Of a stretch of 42,142 bases of DNA, positions 17,463 through 26,398 are shown piece by piece. The notes beneath the pieces are model-generated. The model was not told where the DNA came from, made no database searches, and was given only the letters and a program-made list of their open reading frames with translations. The stretch comes from an uncultured bacterium. GTDB lineage: Bacteria; Bacillota_I; Bacilli_A; RFN20; CAG-826. The position numbers were made by a program, and so were the translations under genes. Position 1 is the stretch's first letter; each line of letters starts with the position of its first letter. The DNA lies in NCBI GenBank assembly GCA_949297055.1, contig CASFRI010000046.1:1-42142 (forward strand), given 5' to 3'.

Positions 17463-18347
17463 TTAATCTTCACTTTTAAAACCAAAAAGTCTTTCTAAAA
17501 TTGTCTTTTTCTTCTTCACTTGTTTTGCATTTACAACTTTTTGAATATCATCGTGCATTTCTTGCACGCTAGAATAACGTTCGTAAGGATTTTTCCTCGT
17601 TGCTTTTAAAATGATACGTTCAAGCGATTTATTTGCCTCAGGCAAATATTTATGTAAGCTAGGAAAAGCTTTACGCACATGCGCTAAAGCGGTATCGTAT
17701 TTCGTCGCTTCTTCAAAAGGAAATTTAGAAGTCATAAGTTCAAAAAATAAAACACCTAAAGCATAAATATCACTTTGTTTAGATGGCCTTATGCCTTTGG
17801 AAAGTTCTGGAGCGAGGTAATGGACGCTACCAGCGATCGTCTTATCTTTCTTTTGACTTTCATTTTCTCGTCCGATGATAGCTAGACCAAAATCAGCTAA
17901 CTTAACTGTTCCATCTGGTTCTAAAAAGACGTTCGTCGACTTGATGTCACAGTGTAAAACACCTCTTGAATGAGCGTGTTCAACCGCACTTGTTAATTGA
18001 AGCATAATTTCGCATACTTCATCTTGTGGTAAAGCTCCTCTAAAATCTAAGACATCACGTAATGTTTGCCCTTTAATATATTCATTAATGATGTAAGGTA
18101 AACCTTCGTAAGTTCCAGTATTTAATAAAAGGACGATATTAGGATGATTCAAAGCCGCAACCGCTCTTGCTTCATGTTCGAAACGAGCGATATTAGCTTT
18201 ATTTGCCACTTCTTCTTTTAATATTTTAAAAGCGACGATTTTACGTGTAATAATATCGTTTGCTTCATAAACTTCCGCCATCCCGCCACTACCGATGCGC
18301 GCATTAATGCGATAACGTTCATCGATCAATTGTCCAAGTTTTATCAT
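17463..18347 (-). CDS. prkC: Soluble Hanks-type Ser/Thr protein kinase (PrkC catalytic domain only)
   Basis: The 294-residue protein is a whole kinase domain without the transmembrane helix and PASTA repeats of canonical PrkC (about 650 residues). Visible: glycine loop GSGGMAEV (19-26), Lys41, alpha-C Glu59, catalytic loop HCDIKSTN (132-139) with Asp134 and Asn139, DFG (152-154), and activation segment with Thr170, GSVHYLAPE. The usual HRD is HCD, so this is a non-RD kinase that may not need the same activation-loop phosphorylation. The tail is basic (VKKKKTILERLFGF) and might touch membrane. The gene is coupled by ATGA to the cognate phosphatase prpC. Without PASTA domains it cannot sense muropeptides in the usual way. 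Confidence 0.93.
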   Translation of the reverse strand: MIKLGQLIDERYRINARIGSGGMAEVYEANDIITRKIVAFKILKEEVANKANIARFEHEARAVAALNHPNIVLLLNTGTYEGLPYIINEYIKGQTLRDVLDFRGALPQDEVCEIMLQLTSAVEHAHSRGVLHCDIKSTNVFLEPDGTVKLADFGLAIIGRENESQKKDKTIAGSVHYLAPELSKGIRPSKQSDIYALGVLFFELMTSKFPFEEATKYDTALAHVRKAFPSLHKYLPEANKSLERIILKATRKNPYERYSSVQEMHDDIQKVVNAKQVKKKKTILERLFGFKSED

Positions 18348-19105
18348 CGTTTAGTCTCCCAAAGGGCAACGGCAATATTATCGCTTCCGCCATTCGCATT
18401 CGCGACGCTAATAAGAGATTCGCATTTAACCGAAGTTGAATCGTCAGTCATTAAAATGGCTAAAGCTTCTTTTTCACTCACCTGATTATATAAACCATCA
18501 CTACATAATAAGATAGTTTCTCCGCTATATGAAACTCGTTCGATTTCGACGCTTATCGAAGGATAAATTCCTAATGCGTTAGTGAGAACATTTTTCTGCG
18601 GATGATTTTTTGATTCTTCTTTAGAAATACGCCCAGATTTCAGTAGATAATTAACGTAAGATTGATCATCAGTTAAAGGCACTAATTTTTCTTCTTTTAA
18701 TATGTAACAACGTGAATCGCCAATATTAGCGATATAAAGATGTTTGTGATGAATAAGACAAGCAACGATAGTAGTCGCCATATTCTTATATAGTTGATTC
18801 GTATTAGCCATATTAAAAACGTAATCATTAATTTTGGAAATATTATGAATGAAAAAAGATCTAATCGCGTAAGGAAAACGGAATGGTCGATGTTTTAAAA
18901 AGGCTTCCATCAATTGTTCGCAAGCGACTTTAGAAGCATAAGCCCCTTGATTATGACCACCTAAACCATCGCTTACAATAAGTAAGATATCCCCATAAGC
19001 ATTCGCTGCAACTTTAGCTTGATCTTCATTCGTAAGACGCACCTTACCTAAATCAGTAAGAAAAGCATAATTACCGATGTATCTAGCGTTCTTTTTCATC
19101 TTCAT
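18344..19105 (-). CDS. prpC: PP2C-type Ser/Thr protein phosphatase
   Basis: The 253-residue protein is a PPM-family phosphatase that reverses PrkC phosphorylation. Metal-binding motifs are TDLGKVRLTNEDQ near residue 20, VSDGLGGHNQG (44-54), an IGDSRCYI strand, LCSDGLYNQVS, and SDNIAVAL close to the C terminus, with all core aspartates intact. Overlaps of four bases on both sides (rlmN before, prkC after) show tight coupling. The rlmN-prpC-prkC order is that of B. subtilis. Confidence 0.96.
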   Translation of the reverse strand: MKMKKNARYIGNYAFLTDLGKVRLTNEDQAKVAANAYGDILLIVSDGLGGHNQGAYASKVACEQLMEAFLKHRPFRFPYAIRSFFIHNISKINDYVFNMANTNQLYKNMATTIVACLIHHKHLYIANIGDSRCYILKEEKLVPLTDDQSYVNYLLKSGRISKEESKNHPQKNVLTNALGIYPSISVEIERVSYSGETILLCSDGLYNQVSEKEALAILMTDDSTSVKCESLISVANANGGSDNIAVALWETKR

Positions 19106-20139
19106 TTAACCTTCGCCCTAAGTTGTCCACACGCCGCGTCGATATCGCGACCAAATTCTTTTCTTATTGTACAAGTAATTTTACGTTTATTTAAGTAATT
19201 TAAAAAGTTTTTAATGTTAGTTTCATCACTTCTTTCATAAGGCTTTTCCTTGATAGGATTATAAGGAATAAGATTGACGTGACAATTTAAACCATGAAGA
19301 AGATTCGCTAATTCTAAAGCATGAATTTCCTTATCATTTACATCTTTTATAAGAATATATTCAAAAGTTAATCTACGATTAGTGGCCGTTACATAATTTT
19401 TACAAGCCTTTATTAAGTCTTCGATTGGATAAGCTTTATTTACTGGCATCAATTTATTTCTAATTTCATCATTTGGTGCATGCAAAGAAATAGCTAAATT
19501 AACTTGCAAACCTAATTTCGAAAATTCATAAATCTTAGGAATAATGCCACAAGTGGAAACAGTAATGTGCCTCGCCCCAATAGCGAAGCCAAAAGGCGAA
19601 TTGATGATGTGAATAAAATCGACGACATTATCGTAATTATCAAATGGTTCCCCTGTTCCCATGATGACGACGTGAGTAATTCTATCCCCTTTTCCTTCTT
19701 CTTCTAAAATTTTATTTAATAGAATGATTTGTCCAACCATCTCCGCTGCCGTTAAATTTCTTTTTTTCTTCAGCATCCCTGAAGCACAAAAAGCACAATT
19801 CATATTGCAACCCACTTGGCTAGAAATGCAAGCGGCTGTGCCGTATCGATAACGCATGATGACAGCTTCAACTTTTTCTTCGTCATTTAAGTTAGCTAAA
19901 ATTTTTATCGTTCCATCGTTTGCGAGACTTTTTAAAAATATAGATGGAATATCTAAACAAAAATCCTTTTTTAAGACGTCGATAAACGATTTTGAAATAT
20001 CGCTCATCTTATCGAAATCTAATGTTCTTTTCTCATAAATCCAACGATAAATTTGTTTCGCACGATATGCCTTTTGATCGTAATTTTCGACGAGTAATTT
20101 TTCAAATTTATCCAAAGGATAATCTAAGATATTAATCAT
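19102..20139 (-). CDS. rlmN: Dual-specificity 23S rRNA/tRNA adenine-C2 methyltransferase RlmN
   Basis: The 345-residue radical-SAM enzyme methylates A2503 of 23S rRNA and A37 of some tRNAs. The cluster motif is CNMNCAFC (about residues 109-116) within SSQVGC. GTGEPFDNYDNV binds SAM and HAPNDEIRNKLMPVN follows. Both mechanistic cysteines are present: Cys in the C-terminal AACGQL and the acceptor Cys in STCGIIP. The ATG overlaps the degenerate rsmB gene by eight bases, with only a weak purine-rich site upstream, implying coupled translation. Confidence 0.96.
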   Translation of the reverse strand: MINILDYPLDKFEKLLVENYDQKAYRAKQIYRWIYEKRTLDFDKMSDISKSFIDVLKKDFCLDIPSIFLKSLANDGTIKILANLNDEEKVEAVIMRYRYGTAACISSQVGCNMNCAFCASGMLKKKRNLTAAEMVGQIILLNKILEEEGKGDRITHVVIMGTGEPFDNYDNVVDFIHIINSPFGFAIGARHITVSTCGIIPKIYEFSKLGLQVNLAISLHAPNDEIRNKLMPVNKAYPIEDLIKACKNYVTATNRRLTFEYILIKDVNDKEIHALELANLLHGLNCHVNLIPYNPIKEKPYERSDETNIKNFLNYLNKRKITCTIRKEFGRDIDAACGQLRAKVK

Positions 20140-21403
20140 GTCTTTTTTCTCTTTTTAATTTTGCAAAATAAAAGCAAGTATCAAATTTATCGTAAGGGAA
20201 ATATTCTTTTTCCACCTCAAGAGCAAATTCATTATGTTTCGATAAGAAATCTCTTATAAGTCCGCTTCCCTCTTTTTTAGATAAAGTAGGTACAAAATAG
20301 ATGAGGTAACCATCATTAGAAACAAAAGTCGTTAATTCGTTTAATAGATTAATTTGATTAGCAATTAAAGCATCTAAATTTTCTTTTTTAAAATGTAAAA
20401 GATAATCAGGTTGTGACCTAATGGCATCAAAATTAGATGAATAAGGAATAGCAAAAACGTAAGGATAAACATCGTGTAGATGAGCGATTAAAGTTGAAGG
20501 ATTAGAAGCGAAAAGATGCACATTATCGAGCTTATTAAGTTTGATGATACGTAATAATTCCATTCTATTTTCTAAAGCAGGAACAGCCAATTCAATATGT
20601 AAATTTTCTTTCTTATAAAGGCTAACAAAACTAGCGAATAAAGTGGAATAATCTTGGGCGTAAATTAAAGTATCTAAAACTTTAGGTAGATTGAGATGAT
20701 TAATCATATCAGAAATAGCAAGTTTTTGGGTGAAAACATCAAAATTACGCAAGAATTCATTTTTTCTTAAAGGCGCTTTGCCATCATAAATCACAACATT
20801 ATCAAGACCTTCAAAACGATGAAAATTTTCATTTTTAGTAACTTCTTCCACATTCGTGTAATCAAGATTGACAAAGCAAGCAATCTTTTGTGATTTTTGA
20901 TTAGCCTTCAATATTTTTAAAGTTTTAGCTTGTCCATAATGTTTAAGCCACATTTTCACAAGCCAAATAGGAGTGTTAAATCGATAAGCTTTGAATTCGA
21001 TAGAAAGAGGCGAAATATTATTAGGAATAAGAGAAGAACTATCGTTATTATTCGTAAAGAAATTAATGATAGAAGCATCGTCTATGGAAGGATGAAGTTC
21101 TTTTTTAAAATTTAAAACAAAATTTAAAATTTCATCACGTTTGACTCTTTTAGCAAATAAATTGTTCGCAAGTCCTAAAAGAATAGCAAAATATAAATCA
21201 TCTTTTTCTAAATTAGGAAAATGAATTGTTAAAAGCAAATCGAAAACAAGATGATGTCTTAATTCGCATCCCACTAAGGCAGAGATGATTGAACGATTAA
21301 TGTTTTGATGATCGATAATTATTTTTTTAATGGCTGCTTGAAAATGAGTGTCATTAGTTATGATATCTTTTAAGACGACATGAGCTAAAGCAAGTTCTTC
21401 CAT
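20132..21403 (-). CDS. Degenerate RsmB-like protein (16S rRNA m5C967 methyltransferase pseudoenzyme)
   Basis: The 423-residue protein keeps the RsmB layout: a NusB-like helical domain (about 1-130), the linker NTPIWLVKMWLKHYGQ (143-158), and a methyltransferase-like fold. Every catalytic element is lost. Motif I, normally LDxCAAPGGK, reads LDTLIYAQDYS (243-253). Motif IV, normally DAPCSG, reads AIPYSS (318-323), with Tyr321 for Cys. Motif VI, normally YxTCS, has Pro372 for the nucleophile Cys. The framework around these (RSQPDYL, ANQINLLNE) is intact and the frame is open, so it is a maintained pseudoenzyme and not a decaying gene. The position before rlmN-prpC-prkC is that of rsmB in B. subtilis. 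An RNA-binding or assembly role is an inference. Confidence 0.8.
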   Translation of the reverse strand: MEELALAHVVLKDIITNDTHFQAAIKKIIIDHQNINRSIISALVGCELRHHLVFDLLLTIHFPNLEKDDLYFAILLGLANNLFAKRVKRDEILNFVLNFKKELHPSIDDASIINFFTNNNDSSSLIPNNISPLSIEFKAYRFNTPIWLVKMWLKHYGQAKTLKILKANQKSQKIACFVNLDYTNVEEVTKNENFHRFEGLDNVVIYDGKAPLRKNEFLRNFDVFTQKLAISDMINHLNLPKVLDTLIYAQDYSTLFASFVSLYKKENLHIELAVPALENRMELLRIIKLNKLDNVHLFASNPSTLIAHLHDVYPYVFAIPYSSNFDAIRSQPDYLLHFKKENLDALIANQINLLNELTTFVSNDGYLIYFVPTLSKKEGSGLIRDFLSKHNEFALEVEKEYFPYDKFDTCFYFAKLKREKRHD

Positions 21404-21422
21404 AAATTATTACCTGCTTTGC

Positions 21423-21428
21423 ATTATA
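21423..21428 (-). promoter_or_regulatory. -10 box of the rsmB-like/rlmN/prpC/prkC/rpe segment
   Basis: A minus-strand TATAAT lies 19 bases before the ATG at 21403, with a weak AGGT ribosome binding site between. No convincing -35 is present. It would let the downstream genes be transcribed apart from the RNase gene. Confidence 0.45.
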
Positions 21429-21455
21429 AGAAATTATCGTTAAAAAAGATAGCAA

Positions 21456-21474
21456 AAAGAAAATATTTTTCTTT
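21456..21474 (-). terminator. Weak AT-rich terminator after the RNase gene
   Basis: Perfect 8-base arms (AAAGAAAA and TTTTCTTT on the minus strand) flank a three-base loop and run into further Ts. The stem has one G-C pair, so termination would be partial. Confidence 0.4.
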
Positions 21475-21497
21475 AAAACGATAAAATAGGATAAATA

Positions 21498-23705
21498 TTA
21501 CAAGTCTATTTGCGTAGCCGCACCGTAATTATAAGGTGTAACTTTCATCTCGGCATTGAAATTAGGACCGAACGTTCCATCGTTATAATATTCCTTAAAA
21601 GTCGCGTAATGATCATCTGTGTAAACGACGACAGGATAAGTGTCATCGTAGACGCTAAAACCACTCGTCCAGCAGACAAGTCTTCCTACGCCTCTACTAC
21701 CTTCTTCGTAATATGCAGCTTCTAAAGCGATATCTAATTCATAATAAACGAGCTTACCCTGTTCATTTAAGTTATAAGGCACAGCGGTAGCGTAACCATC
21801 CGTGCGACTAAATCTTTGGGCAAGTCTTGCTTTATCGCCCATAACTCGCTTCGCAAGTGATGCATCACCATCCATGTAATAATTACATGGGTAAGTGCCG
21901 AAAGTGATAAAATAGGCTGCCACTTCAACAGGATCAGTGTAGGCATACATATCATTTCTTCCTGATGAAGAAGCATCTTCTAAAGTATCGCACACTAATT
22001 CTTTTCTTTCATTTATAATGTAGCCACCCATTCCATCGTAAGTGACATCAATTGGAACTGAAATGCTCGTTTCGCCTGCTACTAAGACGGGGCGTTTATA
22101 AACCGTTGGTTCCAAGCGATATTCACCGCTTAATGGGCTATAACTAGGATAAGGACCATAGCCTTCTTCATAATCGATAGAAATGTATTGTATATCTACT
22201 TTAGAACGACCAGTTTCAACGCTGAAGAAATAGTTATTATTTCCAACTAAATCAAACGTACTTTGGCGATAAGAAGAAGAAGCATTTAAAGTTAAAATAT
22301 TATTCATAGTTTTATCTTCGCCATAGCGAATATAAGCTTCACTATTAGTTCTGTAACTAATCGTAATAGAAGTCATATTAGACATCGCTTCTTCGTTATA
22401 AAAAGCGCCTGGTAAAGTTAAAGGTGGATTTAACCAAATATCTTCGTATTGAGAAAGTAAAGTCATAAAACCACTACTCAAATTAACAGCGCGGTAATAG
22501 CCAAAATCGACATAATTATAACTCTCACCACCATAATTTCCGGTATCGTATTTTCCGACGTAAGGTGCGTTATAACTATCTAACATTAGAGTTTCGATAT
22601 TTCCGCTTCCGCCGCCTCCACCATTAGAAGAAACACTTACTTGAATGTCAACATATACATTTTCATTTCCATTTGCTGTGATACGATAAAAATCGACACC
22701 TTCTTCACCAAAAGAAGTGATATTTATCATGTGTCGAAGATTATCGAATGAACAAGAAGAACATAAATCGCCTTCTAATCTAGTAACATTAAATTCAATA
22801 TTCGCCGCGTTTTGCGGTAAAACGTTCGTAGTTAACGTCACAGTTTCATTAAATTTCATCTCAATATTTGTCGAAGAAATTTCTATATCTTTAACTGTTT
22901 CCGTTCTTTCTTCACCGACGACAATTTGATCAGGAGAAGAAACTAAAAATTCTAAGAATTCATAGCCACTTCTAGATTCGTAAGCTTGCATTGGAGCATA
23001 AACATCGATAAAGGCCCCATATGAACTATTTAGTTTTTCGATGATTGCGTTATTATCGCTTGAATTAAGATACAAAGTTACCTTTTCACCACTCGGAAAA
23101 TTTAAAATTTGTTCACGTTCATTATAATCAACGTAACCTTGTTCATATTTTAAATTGTAAGCGACACTATAAATTGGACCATGTTCATAAATATTAAAAT
23201 AAGCACTTTCAGTGTCATAAGTTCCATTTCCAAAATCAAAGGAAGTCAACTCATATGGTTCGATAGGAGAAGAATTGACATAATAATCTAAATTATGATT
23301 ATCTAACTCTAAGGTGAGCAAACCATAATTTCGATAAGCTTGACCTTCAATTGTCAATACATTACCGACTTGATAATTAGAAGGTAAATTATTGATAGCA
23401 ATCGCTCCTTTTTCCCCATTTTCGTCACTAGATTGTAAAAACGCTCTTGTCGAACCATCGTTTAAAGTATGAATATCACTTATCGTACCCCAAGTTTTAT
23501 AAAAGCTAGATACGTTCGCACTTACTTCTTTAGCGATAGTTGCTAATGAAGTATAACTTGAATCATTGAAATAGCGAGAACAATCCACTTCATCGTTTGG
23601 ATCAACGGAAGTTGCTAAAGCACTAAAAGGAATGAAAGCTAAAGAAAGGCCACACACAGGCACTAATAGCAAAGTGAAAAAAGTTTGAAATTTATTCACC
23701 TTCAT
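21498..23705 (-). CDS. Secreted multidomain barnase/RNase Sa-like ribonuclease
   Basis: The 735-residue protein has a signal peptide (about 1-31), an OB-fold-like region of the YhcR type (60-135), a Big-type Ig-like domain (266-358) with CSSC at 315-318, a Gly linker (362-368), a beta-rich region (374-512), and a C-terminal microbial ribonuclease domain (about 590-710). The RNase assignment rests on VAAYFITFGTYPCNYY, resembling the barnase N terminus, and on the four catalytic positions: Glu656 (YYELDI), Arg671 and Arg675 (RGVGR, spaced as in barnase R83/R87), and His699 in YTDDHYATF. This enzyme class cleaves RNA after guanosine. The ATG overlaps the upstream small acidic gene by 14 bases, with AAGGAG seven bases before. 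No barstar homologue is visible. Confidence 0.82.
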   Translation of the reverse strand: MKVNKFQTFFTLLLVPVCGLSLAFIPFSALATSVDPNDEVDCSRYFNDSSYTSLATIAKEVSANVSSFYKTWGTISDIHTLNDGSTRAFLQSSDENGEKGAIAINNLPSNYQVGNVLTIEGQAYRNYGLLTLELDNHNLDYYVNSSPIEPYELTSFDFGNGTYDTESAYFNIYEHGPIYSVAYNLKYEQGYVDYNEREQILNFPSGEKVTLYLNSSDNNAIIEKLNSSYGAFIDVYAPMQAYESRSGYEFLEFLVSSPDQIVVGEERTETVKDIEISSTNIEMKFNETVTLTTNVLPQNAANIEFNVTRLEGDLCSSCSFDNLRHMINITSFGEEGVDFYRITANGNENVYVDIQVSVSSNGGGGGSGNIETLMLDSYNAPYVGKYDTGNYGGESYNYVDFGYYRAVNLSSGFMTLLSQYEDIWLNPPLTLPGAFYNEEAMSNMTSITISYRTNSEAYIRYGEDKTMNNILTLNASSSYRQSTFDLVGNNNYFFSVETGRSKVDIQYISIDYEEGYGPYPSYSPLSGEYRLEPTVYKRPVLVAGETSISVPIDVTYDGMGGYIINERKELVCDTLEDASSSGRNDMYAYTDPVEVAAYFITFGTYPCNYYMDGDASLAKRVMGDKARLAQRFSRTDGYATAVPYNLNEQGKLVYYELDIALEAAYYEEGSRGVGRLVCWTSGFSVYDDTYPVVVYTDDHYATFKEYYNDGTFGPNFNAEMKVTPYNYGAATQIDL

Positions 23706-24144
23706 CTAATACTCCTTCAAAGACATTACCTTCGTAAAGTTCATCATCATCAAGTTCTTCATCTAACATAGCTTCATCTTCAATTTCCACGTGAATATTA
23801 TCTTTCATAAATAAAGGGAATTCCTCGTTACGATGAAAATGAGTGTGATGTTCGTTAAAGTAATGAAATTCAATACGAAAATTAATGATAAGATGCTTTA
23901 CTTCATCAGTTAAAATTTTAGCAGCCTGTTCTTCAAAAGGATGATATTTTTCAGGTAGGAACATTCTTATTACACCATACCAAGAAGTTTGTTCGATACC
24001 TTCATGATAAATTTGAGCATTTGGTGCGTAGAAATTTATTTCATCAGGACTCGTTTCAAAAACGTTCGCGAGAGGTTTTGTTAAAATTTTAGATAAATCA
24101 CCAACAAGATATTGGTCTAGCCCAATAAATTCAATTAAAATCAT
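23692..24144 (-). CDS. DUF1904-like small protein with acidic His-rich C-terminal extension
   Basis: The first about 95 residues of this 150-residue protein resemble DUF1904, a tautomerase-fold family of unknown function: a hydrophobic strand (LIEFIGLD), a helix, a central strand and the helix ITDEVKHLI-like segment. I am only moderately sure. What follows is unusual: a His cluster (HYFNEHHTHFH, residues 94-104) that could bind metal, then a strongly acidic tail (about 119-150, nearly half Asp/Glu). The gene precedes the secreted RNase and overlaps it by 14 bases, so the two are made together. A chaperone or inhibitor role toward the RNase is speculation. AAAGGAG precedes the ATG. Confidence 0.7.
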   Translation of the reverse strand: MILIEFIGLDQYLVGDLSKILTKPLANVFETSPDEINFYAPNAQIYHEGIEQTSWYGVIRMFLPEKYHPFEEQAAKILTDEVKHLIINFRIEFHYFNEHHTHFHRNEEFPLFMKDNIHVEIEDEAMLDEELDDDELYEGNVFEGVLDEGE

Positions 24145-24171
24145 TGTGAATTCTCCTTTAATTTATTTCAG

Positions 24172-24185
24172 TTAATGCGCATTAA
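24172..24185. repeat. 14-base perfect palindrome directly after priA
   Basis: TTAATGC followed by GCATTAA, a perfect twofold symmetric site, begins at the base next to the priA stop and lies 27 bases before the DUF1904-like ATG. It could be an operator for the DUF1904-RNase pair. There is no T run, so it is not a standard terminator. Confidence 0.5.
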
Positions 24186-26384
24186 TTATAATGCATCTAC
24201 ATCTAAAAACGATACAAGTTTTCTTCTATTTTTTAGTTTTTCTAAAAATTCTATCAAAGTAGGTTTTACTTTAGAAAAATCTTTGTATTTTATGATTAAA
24301 CTTACCCTATATCGTCCATTGATAAATAATGGCTCTTCACTTTCATCGAACATTAAAATTGCTGTTTCGCCTAATTTTTCTTCAAGCATCGATTTTAATT
24401 GCATCGCTGTAGGATAAAGATCGTCTTTTTCATCCATTTCGATATATAACGCACTTTGAAAATAAAAAGGTGGATTGTTCATCGCTTTACGCACTTTCAT
24501 CTCTTGTACGTAAAACTTATCGTAATCTTGTCCAGCCCCACAACTAATTGCGTAGTGGCTCGGATTATAAGTTTGAATAACTGCTTCACCTGAGAGTTTA
24601 CTTCTACCAGCTCTACCGATAGCTTGCATGACTAACTCGAAACACGATTCCGCCGAACGATAAGAAGAAAAGGCTAGGCCAATATCTGCATTTATGACAC
24701 CCACTAAAGTAACTTTTGCAAAATCGTGACCTTTCGCTACCATTTGAGTGCCAATTAAAATATCAGCTTTTTCTTCGAAAAAATCTTTTAATATTTTTGC
24801 AACATTTCCTCTTTTTGTCGCTACGTCTTTATCTAGTCTTAACGTCTTTACGTTAGGAAATATTTTTTTTACTTCTTCTTCTAATCTTTCCGTACCAAAG
24901 CCTAAAATTGAAAGATGATCGAAACCACAATCTGGACAATAATCAATTTTTTCTTCGACGTAACCACAATGATGGCATTTAAGCATTTGATCTAAAGTAT
25001 GATAGACAAGCGGTATATGACAATTAGGGCAAACGAAAACGTGCCCACACCTTCTACATTCGATACGCGAAGCAAAACCACGACGATTTAATAATAAAAT
25101 AATTTGTTCATGTCTTGCTAAAGTTTGGCTAATTTTATTTCTAAGTATCTTAGATAAGATGATAGATTTTTGGTCGTAGACATAAGGATCACTAGAATCC
25201 ACTATCGTCGTTTTTGGAAGATTAATATGATTGATGCGGTGCTTCAAGGTGAGCAAATGATAAACTTTACGATACGCTCGTGCAAAAGATTCTAATGAAG
25301 GAGTTGCACTACCTAGAAGTAGTTTTGCACCATTTCTTTTTGCCCTCATTATTGCCACTTCTCTTGCGTGATAAAAAGGTGGACTATCCTGTTTATAAGA
25401 TTCGACGTGTTCTTCATCTAAAATGATGAGACCTAAATTTTTTAATGGTGCAAAAATAGCAGATCTTGCCCCGACGACGATACGCGCTTCCCCACTAGCG
25501 ATATGTCGATATTCATCATATTTTTCCGCTTCGCTTAAATCACTATGTAAAATAGCGACATTTTTTTCAAAACGTTTTTTAAAATAAGAAACCATCAAAG
25601 GCGTCAAAGATATTTCTGGCACTAAAAATAAGACACTTTTCCCTTGCTCTAAATAGATTTTAGCAAGATGTAGATAAACTTCCGTTTTTCCTGAACCAGT
25701 CACACCATAAAGTAGATAAGTCATATCGTTTGAATTTAAAAATTCATCGACCACTAATTTTTGTTCTTCATTCAAAATGTGTGGTTTATCTTGCAAAGAA
25801 AATATTTCATCTTTAGCAAGTCTTAATTCTTCTTTAGAAAATTTTTCGATTTTACCTAGTTTAATCAAAGTGTTTACGATGCTTATATGATTCATTAAAT
25901 CTCTCATTTTTATTTCTTTTTCCCGAGCGATTAAACGATAAATTTCTTTTTGCTTAGGCGTTAAATTATCTTCGCTTTTATCGACAATATGAACGTAAGT
26001 TGCGTAATGAATTTTAGGTTTTTTAAGCGCACTTTTTTTCGGTTTCAAAGAAGGTGGAAGCATAGCTTGCAAGACACTTATCAAAGGAGAAACGTAATAA
26101 TCTTTTATTTCGTAGGCTAAAGATAAAAGTTCTTCGCTTAATAAAGGCTTAACATCGATTACTTCATCAATATTTTTCATAGTGAAAGATGAATTTTTAT
26201 TTATTTCTTCTTCACTTAAATTTGTGGTTTTTAAATTTGTAACATAGCCCACTACTTTTGCGTTATTGAAAGTGACAATTACTCTAACGCCGATAGATTT
26301 AATTGCGTCATCTTTATCAAGATAAGAAAAAGTTCGATCTAAGGCTAAGGCTTTACGTTCAATTAAAATTTCAGCAATCTGCAT
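24186..26384 (-). CDS. priA: Primosomal replication restart helicase PriA
   Basis: The 732-residue protein reloads the replisome at collapsed forks. It has an N-terminal DNA-binding domain, a helicase core with GVTGSGKTEVYL (Walker A, about residues 228-239), DEEHVESYKQ (Walker B), LGSATPS, and a zinc-binding module with eight cysteines (CRRCGHVFVCPNCHIP, LKCHHCGY, DYCPDCG). Motifs V and VI (GTQMVAKGHDF, QAIGRAGR) are intact. The start lies 14 bases after gmk with no ribosome binding site, suggesting reinitiation. In B. subtilis rpoZ and coaBC lie between gmk and priA; both are missing. Confidence 0.97.
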   Translation of the reverse strand: MQIAEILIERKALALDRTFSYLDKDDAIKSIGVRVIVTFNNAKVVGYVTNLKTTNLSEEEINKNSSFTMKNIDEVIDVKPLLSEELLSLAYEIKDYYVSPLISVLQAMLPPSLKPKKSALKKPKIHYATYVHIVDKSEDNLTPKQKEIYRLIAREKEIKMRDLMNHISIVNTLIKLGKIEKFSKEELRLAKDEIFSLQDKPHILNEEQKLVVDEFLNSNDMTYLLYGVTGSGKTEVYLHLAKIYLEQGKSVLFLVPEISLTPLMVSYFKKRFEKNVAILHSDLSEAEKYDEYRHIASGEARIVVGARSAIFAPLKNLGLIILDEEHVESYKQDSPPFYHAREVAIMRAKRNGAKLLLGSATPSLESFARAYRKVYHLLTLKHRINHINLPKTTIVDSSDPYVYDQKSIILSKILRNKISQTLARHEQIILLLNRRGFASRIECRRCGHVFVCPNCHIPLVYHTLDQMLKCHHCGYVEEKIDYCPDCGFDHLSILGFGTERLEEEVKKIFPNVKTLRLDKDVATKRGNVAKILKDFFEEKADILIGTQMVAKGHDFAKVTLVGVINADIGLAFSSYRSAESCFELVMQAIGRAGRSKLSGEAVIQTYNPSHYAISCGAGQDYDKFYVQEMKVRKAMNNPPFYFQSALYIEMDEKDDLYPTAMQLKSMLEEKLGETAILMFDESEEPLFINGRYRVSLIIKYKDFSKVKPTLIEFLEKLKNRRKLVSFLDVDAL

Positions 26385-26398
26385 TTTTATAATTAAAA

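Noticed and set aside
23692-24144. Barstar homologue next to the RNase
   Set aside because: The 150-residue protein has no barstar pattern (size, Trp and acidic helix order); only its acidity and coupling suggest a possible inhibitor.
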